Below, in pieces: positions 57,656 to 64,000 of a DNA stretch of 64,000 nucleotides. The stretch is taken from positions 168,063-232,062 of the forward strand of contig JAHQIW010005122.1 in assembly GCA_019055375.1 (NCBI GenBank). Direction: 5' to 3'. Each line of letters begins with the position of its first letter. Position 1 is the first letter of the stretch. A model generated the notes under the pieces. That model was not told the DNA's origin, ran no database searches, and worked only from the letters and a program-made list of their open reading frames with translations. The position numbers and the translations under genes were made by a program. This DNA is from Parelaphostrongylus tenuis. Lineage: Eukaryota; Nematoda; Chromadorea; Rhabditida; Metastrongylidae.

Positions 57656-57775
57656 GAACTTTTGCGACTAATTTATCAACCTCGCGTCAGCTAATCAAGA
57701 TAAGTTTTCGATTTTCATATAACAATTATTTATGCCGAGGTCTATAGAGAGTCGAACTTTTGAATTTATGCTTCA

Positions 57776-58483
57776 AGCTACTGAATTAATTAATTGATAG
57801 ATGCCTTTAACACTTTGGGAAGTTTCTGAGAGGAGACTACCACTGTGCAATGATGAAATACCACTATAAAGAACCCTATGAAGAGTTTTCACGTGTTTTT
57901 TTTTTTATTAAAAGAACGGTATTTGTTATGAATTATACACTGTTCAACACTAGAAACTACACCTTTCGAGAAACGAACACATTTCCAACAGTTATTTAAC
58001 ATTTGTTTCTTTTTTTTGTTTATGTTATTATAGTCGTTCGACAGCTTAGAAAATGCCAATTCTTATGGTACTCTTGATTTGTCGTTCAGCTTTCATACCA
58101 CGTTTTCCTAACCAATAAAATAGAAGATTTTAGTCATAGTTCATTTTTGGACTTCACAGCGAAATTTTTGTTGATATATAGAGATATTCTAAATTGGATT
58201 ACTTAGAACAGTGCAAAAGGGACACACGAAAACATAGTTTAGTAAAAAGACCGTCCAGCTTTTTTTGAGAAGGTTTGCTAATCTTAATGAAATGAATGGA
58301 CTGCATTCACATCGTGTGTATGTGTTTGTATTTTTTTCCTTTTTCGCTCATCAAAGCTTTTACATTAGAGCATTGATAATCATTCAAGATCTCGAAAACT
58401 GGAAAATGTATCTGAACCTTAGCTATGAGGAAAGATTCATATTAAGCTTTACTAACAAAAAAGAAGATGACTTTGTGCTCAAG
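57776..58483. other. no gene recognised
   Basis: AT-rich. The end of repeat A2 (57785-57810) and then unassigned sequence with poly(T) and poly(A) runs. Confidence 0.35.
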
Positions 58484-58768
58484 AGGTCATGTGGAGCAGT
58501 AGTTAGAGGTGTTTTGCATCGTGCTCGAAGTCATTGATGTGATGTCACACTTATAGCTCACCAAGCTTTCTATCATCTCGGATCAGTATATTTGTGCCAA
58601 ACCTGTTTAGGAGCTTAAGCAGCACTGGCCCAATATCTCTGAGGTTACAGCGAGTCATTATAAATTCCAGATATGCACATATCACCTCGAATGAGTATGT
58701 AATTTGAAGACTAGTGGATGGCGCACCCCTCAAAGAATCCTTCTCGCAAAGAGCTTTATCCTTCTAAA
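58484..58768 (+). repeat. SINE-1, plus strand, diverged
   Basis: tRNA-like head (catgtggagcagtagttaga, 58488-58507), body (taagcagcactggcccaata) and tail ending caaagagctttatccttct at 58765. Confidence 0.65.
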
Positions 58769-59784
58769 TTCTTTGCTCTAGAGCTGCGTTGTTTTGACCC
58801 CACCGCGGACTTTGTTGAATCTTATGAAGTGGATTTTGTATTCTAAGCATGCCTCATCGGCACGAAAAGATTGAATACTGCTGGGGAGAGTTTTATGAGC
58901 GAATTTCTTCCGTAATAATACCCATATCCCAAGAATTTGTCTTTTGAAAAGGTACATACCTGGAAACGCAAAGCCTTTTGAAAATTTTTTTTTCTCTTTG
59001 TTTCAAAGATTTTGCAAATGCAGATGTAAAATGCCCATTTTCTGCATTTTCGTCACCAAAAATTTCCTATTTCATTGATGTTGTAAATGTTTTGTTGAAA
59101 ATATTTATCGAACGTTCATTAACTTGGGCAATCACCTTGACCAAAAACATGCTATAAAACTTTCCACTTAAAGCGTTTGTACCATTTTTCACAGCACTAC
59201 TCTGTAGTCTTTTTTCGATCCAGCTCTCTTCTAATCGTTACGCATATTTGCCTGCCTTACATTCGGCTCGTAATGATTGGTCAGGGACAGTTCATAAATG
59301 TTGGCTAACTCCTTGCATGTGAGCATTAAGTCGCTTTGGATTCCTGCTTGTCGTCATCAGGGGGCACGGTTTTGTTTGAGAGAGCTTCACATGATCCAGT
59401 ATCTGCAACACATGCATTGTCGTCCATGTGGTCATCAGCTTCATCAGCGATCTCTCCTCTGGCACAGTCTGAGAGTATGCTATGCAAAAGATGAATTACA
59501 CACATGGGTAAGGAGGATTGATATCCATCGGAAGAAGATAGCCTATCAGGTCTCTCATGTACTTATGAGCAGCTGCAACCGGCCAAACATGATTTTGTTG
59601 AAGTTGTTCAAAGAGATGGGAACTCGACAAAGTACAATCATTCGTCTTGAGACTAATAAACTAAAAAGGAATGCATTGAATGCCTAAATCAGCGCCCTTG
59701 TCCAGTGACAAATGGTGATCCGATAAATGATGTCCACAGCGCAAAAGAGAATGATGAAAATACTTATAGCTGTCAAAGGATAAA
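58769..59784. other. no gene recognised
   Basis: The 129-codon frame at 59298-59687 has mixed His/Arg/Leu-rich composition and no domain I recognise. I see no splice support. Confidence 0.3.
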
Positions 59785-60093
59785 AGGATAAAGGATAAAG
59801 CTCTCGATATTGATCAATCCCTGAAGGATAGGCCGTGCATTTGTCTTCAATTTTTAACTTCGGGTGAGATGATTAAATGCACATGTGGCCTTTACACAGA
59901 CTCGCGGTGGCCTCTGCTCAGCCGAGATAGTGCTGCTTATCCTCCAAGACAAGGGTGCGATCAGTTCAGTACCAATCTACAGATCCCGTAGGGTTGGATC
60001 GTTTGGTGAGCCATGGGAACGAGATTGAGCCATCGATATTATGTGCGACGCAGAGCACCTATTACCACTGCGTCACATGCTGTCTCGCTGAAG
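59785..60093 (-). repeat. SINE-1, near full length, minus strand
   Basis: Starts with three aaaggataaa-like units and ggataaagctct, then tail tgatcaatccctgaaggata (59812-59831), body, and tRNA-like head ending ccactgcgtcacatgctgt at 60084. Confidence 0.75.
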
Positions 60094-60389
60094 GGATAGA
60101 ACCAAGATTTTTTGTAATATATAAAGGTTCCAACTCCTCAAATACGTGGATAACGGGAAATTGGGGAAAGTTTACTAGCATCGCTTGCAGTGTACAACAC
60201 TATTTTGGCAAACTACCCAATGCCCTGTAACTTACCATCACATTGATGATTTTGAGGTATAAGTCATGAAATTCTACGAAAATTGGGGACTTTCTTCTCA
60301 ATATTTCAGTCGGAAGCACGTATTGTCAACATAATTGACAGTTTGACGATATTATACTGATTGTTGATTGAAAACGCTTAATCGTAACA

Positions 60390-62180
60390 ATGGAGCTCAT
60401 ATGATAGGCCAAAACTGTCTTATGTGGAAAAATAACCCCTCAGCTTAATATGCTTTCTCCCTAAAGAGTACAAGATATATGCTAAGTGCAAGGTAATTGA
60501 CACGTTGCTGCACATAGTGATAGAGTATCATCAGAAGAGATTGGCGGCGACAAAACTGCCGCAGATGTGGCAGTATTTGGTTTACTACATGCCATGATTC
60601 TGTATGAATCTGATTGCTCAATATTATGACTTTCCTCCGATGCAGTAAAGTAACCTTCTGGAACACGGCTGATTTCATTCACACCAACCGAGCATCGACG
60701 TCATCTAATTGGTAATATCTCTAAGCATGCAATAACAATCACTGATCAGTAAATGAGTGAATGAATATTGCATAACCGTCTACTCTCACAGTTAAGTTCT
60801 AAGCACTGTGATGGGGTCGCGTTCAGAGCGCTATTCTAGCACGCCATTCAAAAACTGCAAACAGTTTTCACCCCTTAATGAAATAAAAGAGTCAACTATC
60901 TCCTGTAAACTCAATAATGTGGAGTGCTGTGCAAAATGTTTGCGTCAGCCGGGATTCGAACCCAGATCTCACTCTTTCCCAGATTATTGGGTAAACTATA
61001 ACATCATGCCACTGCAAGTGGCAGTCAAATAAAAAGAATTCTGACTGATTATCGATGACCAATGTCTGTCAACACAAGTGGGTTCAATGCCGATATCGGC
61101 TGCCCCGCCAGACCGTCGACGGCTGGCTGTTGGCAGACAACGCGTTATAGCATAAAAGCCTGACGCAAACATTTTGCACAGCACTCCACATTATTCAGTG
61201 GAAGTGGCAGTCAAATAAAAAAAATCTGACTGATTATCGATCTCCTGTAAAGTCACCGCGACAACAAATTTGTGCTTTAAATCTACATGTTGCAAGATGA
61301 ACGCTTACACTGCGAGATAAACTGGTTGAACCGGACAAGACAGTCAGTATTGTCACATTTCTCGTGTGATTATAATGCCTTAATAGGTATCATCCATAAT
61401 CAGACTATGTTTTCTTGTTTTTCAGGAAAATAAACGCCTATGAAAAGAAAGGTGTAAATCCGTATTCCAGAAGATTCTCGAAGTTCTCTTAAAAGGATCA
61501 AATAACAAAGAAGTACGAGTTGGGCTTCGGCCCTTAATGTTCACCACTCGTATACCAATACACGAGTTACAGAGTTTGGAATATTGTACGGGAAACCGTT
61601 ACAGCACACAAGTTATTGCGATAAAATTATTCGTCGAATCGACACCACCATAGAAACAAAAATTAGAAAATTCTAGTAACTGGCGCACTAATATGCGGCG
61701 CTTTGTGTTCTGCATAATCACCTAAACTGCGGGCTGGCATGGTTTGTTTATCTCGGTCACGTCGGGGATCTTTGAATCCCGGTCTGCTTCGATCACCGCT
61801 ATGATTATTCGTTGATGTGTTCATGGCTGTTAAATCCACTTCGCTCTTCAAATAAACTTTACAAACGTTAGTGCTTGTAGCTAATAAAATCTGCCAAGAA
61901 GCAGGTTTACAATGCCGTTCACTAGTACAAGCGGCGCCAGCATGTGAAAAATCATTTAGCCGCAAAGAATACAACACATTTTCAGTTTTATTGAGAAGCA
62001 CTTGCTTTATTGTATTGTTATAAATAAAGTTTTTGAAGGAAAATTCCGAATTTTATACTGGATTGACGTACTGCCACTCAGCTGCAATAGAAGTCGATGG
62101 TCTTCTCTGATTGGGAGGGAAATGGAGCACCGATCTCATTCGCTGGAGAGGCAATTTTTATAAGAGTGTTAGTGTTCCCA
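60390..62180 (+). repeat. repeat B, copy B2
   Basis: Second copy of repeat B (see 49055-50440), same orientation, interrupted by a 328-bp insertion at 60914-61241. The right end is near cgatctcattcgctggagag (62131-62150), beside the start of the RTE element. Confidence 0.7.
60914..61241. mobile_element. insertion with 36-bp perfect inverted repeat and tRNA-like segment
   Basis: Absent from B1. AATAATGTGGAGTGCTGTGC at 60913 begins a 36-bp sequence whose exact reverse complement lies at 61160-61195. ATCTCCTGTAAA(C/G)TCA flanks the insertion (about 60897-60913 and 61243-61258), suggesting a 16-bp target duplication. Between the repeats is a minus-strand tRNA-like stretch with a B box GGGTTCGAATCCC (60950-60962). 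The segment ggcagtcaaataaaaa...tctgactgattatcgat occurs twice as a direct repeat (61019-61055 and 61207-61243). No open frame. It mixes SINE-like and foldback features. Confidence 0.7.
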
Positions 62181-62199
62181 CGGACTCCTTCTTTGAGGG

Positions 62200-64000
62200 A
62201 TCAAGCTAGGTTAGTCGCGAGGGCACGTGGAGCGTTCCTAGGTGGTGGATAGGGGGATAAACGGAACCAAAAGCAACCGTGTGCTTCCAGAGATGCAGGT
62301 GGATTCAGGGGTGAGCTCTCCTGCTTCTGCAGCGCCCACTTGACAAAAACTCTATTTCGCTCCTCCCGCTCCCCAGAGGGAGACTAGCAAGCTACTCGTG
62401 ATTACACAGCCCCCACGCTTAGAGCCTGGCAAGCTATACGTTGGGTATCGAACTGCCAAAAACAGTAACAAACATGGGTCTCATTCCCCTGACTCTGAAA
62501 GAGCCCGTGGTACGGCAGCGCCAGGTAGGAAGAGTACCTAGAGGCTGCTAAAATCTCAGAGCCAAACTAGGCTGCCAAGATCGAAACGGACTAAAATGAC
62601 ATCTGTACCTACAAACGCAAGAACCCTTGCTCACGAATCCGCCGTAGAAGATCTATCGATTTGAGCAAGAATAATATGGTAAGACGTCACTGGCCTGGCT
62701 GAGACGAGAAGGCGCCATCCTTTTCACTCCGCTTGTGACACCGGAGTAAAATGTTTCTTGGAACATGCGATCGCAGAGGTGTCGGTGGCGTTGGTGTCCT
62801 CGTCAAATTGAATTGACCATAAACATCGATTCGTTTGAACAGCTCACAACCCGTATGGGAAGATTATAGTTTGAAACGATGTGGTTCTATGCCGGCTTTG
62901 ACCATCTTCTTTGCTTACGCACACCGACATCAAGCTATGACGAAGACGAAGTTGAAGCGTTTCTATATGGACCTCAAAAAATTTTTCAGAGAAGGTCATA
63001 CATTCTTCTAGGTCATTGCCAGAGATTTTAACACAAAAATTAGACCTAGAAGAACGTCTGAAGAACGTCCACATAGGGACCCACGGACTAGAATGGAATG
63101 AATAGGGGGAGAGGCTATCTGAGTTTATCGATGACGACCCAACCATCCATGGTAACTCGCAAATACCCAAAAGCCTTTCTCAGCGATGGACGTGGGAGTC
63201 TCCCAATGTAGAGTACCATAACGAAACAGACCACAGCTTAATAAATCGAATGTTTTGCCTAACCGATGTCGCTGGTGTTCCTAAGTTCTACACGGGAATA
63301 GACCATAGCCTCCTTCGCGCCTCTTTCCGTTTTTTGAGGAGAGGAGAGAGAGCAGCTAAATTCAAACACGAAGTCCCAGAAATACCACAAGCTGTGATGT
63401 ATTCAAATCATTAGTCGGCTCTTGGGAAGATACCGTTGTCGACAACATCGACGAAGAATGCGATCACTTGTTGAATATCTTCATGTTAGCGCTAAATAAG
63501 GCGAGAGTTTTAAAATCACGAAGAGACGCTTATCCCCTCAGACACTCGAGCTGATACGTCAAAGAGAATCGCACGAGCTACAGGCAACCGAAATCGTTAC
63601 GTCCGAACTTGCCAAACGCTGCAGAGAAGCTACAAAAGAAGACCTTAAAGAGAGGAAGAGCAGCAGTTATAGCAAAAGCTAGGAAGAGCATTCGCAAAGC
63701 CCAGCGAGGCTTCACCAACTATATGACAAAGATGATTGCACTCCGATACCCTGACGGGACACTTACAGCTTCGAGAAGGGCTATGGAGAAAATCATGCAC
63801 CAGTATTACTCAGATCTCTTCGCTGGCCATGTTCTCTTACCGTCATATAATTGAAGAGAAAACGAATAAGTCGTTCCACCGGACCCCCTTCCGAAATCCG
63901 ACATGCTGCACAATCGATGAAGAACAGAACACAGCATCCGGTTTAGACAGGATTAGACCAGAACACCTGAAGAACTGCCGCCCACTTCTCATCAACATTC
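62200..64000 (+). pseudogene. RTE-type LINE, 5' part, continues beyond the window
   Basis: 62200-62830 is the 5' region, GC-richer than its surroundings (aagagcccgtggtacggcag, 62501-62520). Endonuclease segments follow: MPALTIFFAYA (about 62893), FYMDLKKFFREGHTFF (about 62960), ARDFNTKIRPRRTSEE (about 63018). Then the spacer EDTVVDNIDEECDHLL (about 63427), and 63609-63854 with RKSIRKAQRGFTNYMTKMIA and TLTASRRAMEKIMHQYYSDL, a conserved RTE region before the reverse transcriptase. The window ends in IRPEHLKN-like sequence, the start of the reverse transcriptase. Stops and frameshifts (for example within the endonuclease near 63010) show this copy is not autonomous as read. Confidence 0.8.

Larger units (their letters stand above)
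57487..57775. mobile_element. inverted pair of P-family ribozyme ends, no coding sequence
   Basis: Inserted within repeat A2 relative to A1. The left half (57487-57597) and right half (57607-57720) are reverse complements around a short centre (ataagcaattaa). Each contains ...cctcgcgtcagct(a/g)at, the aacttcta/g... segment and a ribozyme block, facing outward. There is no room for any protein. The right end (57700-57763) also matches, inverted, the DNA at 54794-54860. Confidence 0.7.

Noticed and set aside
54791..57775. Palindromes as assembly artefact
   Set aside because: Arms differ by many substitutions and small indels, and the A1/A2 comparison supports real insertion, so a mirrored misassembly is unlikely.
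58769..59784. 129-codon frame at 59298-59687 as a gene
   Set aside because: Unusual composition, no recognisable domain and no splice-site support.
60950..61025. Candidate tRNA gene on the minus strand
   Set aside because: Good B box but no matching acceptor stem, and it lies inside an insertion flanked by a target duplication.
1..64000. CRISPR arrays, operons, bacterial promoters or riboswitches
   Set aside because: The sequence is eukaryotic with introns; no regularly spaced identical repeats or prokaryotic gene packing were seen.

Overview
The window looks like AT-rich nuclear DNA from a nematode, most likely a strongylid (hookworm-like) species. The evidence is spliced genes with short TTTTCAG-type 3' splice sites, RTE-type LINEs, mariner transposases, tRNA-headed SINEs and Penelope-like (PLE) retroelements with GIY-YIG endonucleases. 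The genus is an inference. Almost everything is repeat wreckage. I can build only one convincing host gene.

Layout. 1-3.7 kb: three hammerhead-bearing palindromic repeat modules ('C repeat') and two tRNA-derived SINEs. 3.7-11.4 kb: mostly non-coding, with one mariner N-terminal relic (7.9-8.2 kb). 11.456-27.27 kb: a ten-exon gene for a secreted, Thr/Ser-rich mucin-like protein with a C-terminal coiled coil, poly(A) signal at 27457. Its introns hold two mariners in inverted orientation, SINE-2 copies, an RTE 3' fragment and a third mariner. 28.8-37.4 kb: a SINE, then PLE fragments; one reverse-strand PLE is split by a 566-bp C repeat flanked by 14-bp target duplications. 40.5-45.2 kb: two decayed RTE copies. 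46.7-50.5 kb: a C repeat, then repeats A1 and B1. 50.956 kb: a likely orphan terminal exon. 54.5-57.8 kb: a mariner fragment, two head-to-head PLE 3' halves (one with an intact GIY-YIG reading frame), repeat A2, and another inverted ribozyme pair. 58.5-62.2 kb: two SINEs and repeat B2. 62.2-64 kb: the 5' part of another RTE, running off the window.

The most interesting signal is a set of about a dozen hammerhead-ribozyme-like motifs (CTGANGA, stem II, GAAAC, GTA or GTC, stem I) in at least two sequence families. Stem II pairing is kept although its bases differ between copies. The motifs repeatedly occur as inverted pairs, minus-strand ribozyme on the left and plus-strand ribozyme on the right, inside small insertions, two of which have 14-16 bp target duplications. 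PLEs are known to carry hammerheads. The recurrent head-to-head, largely ORF-less pair architecture may be a non-autonomous PLE-like class worth defining. All folds and alignments were done by eye.
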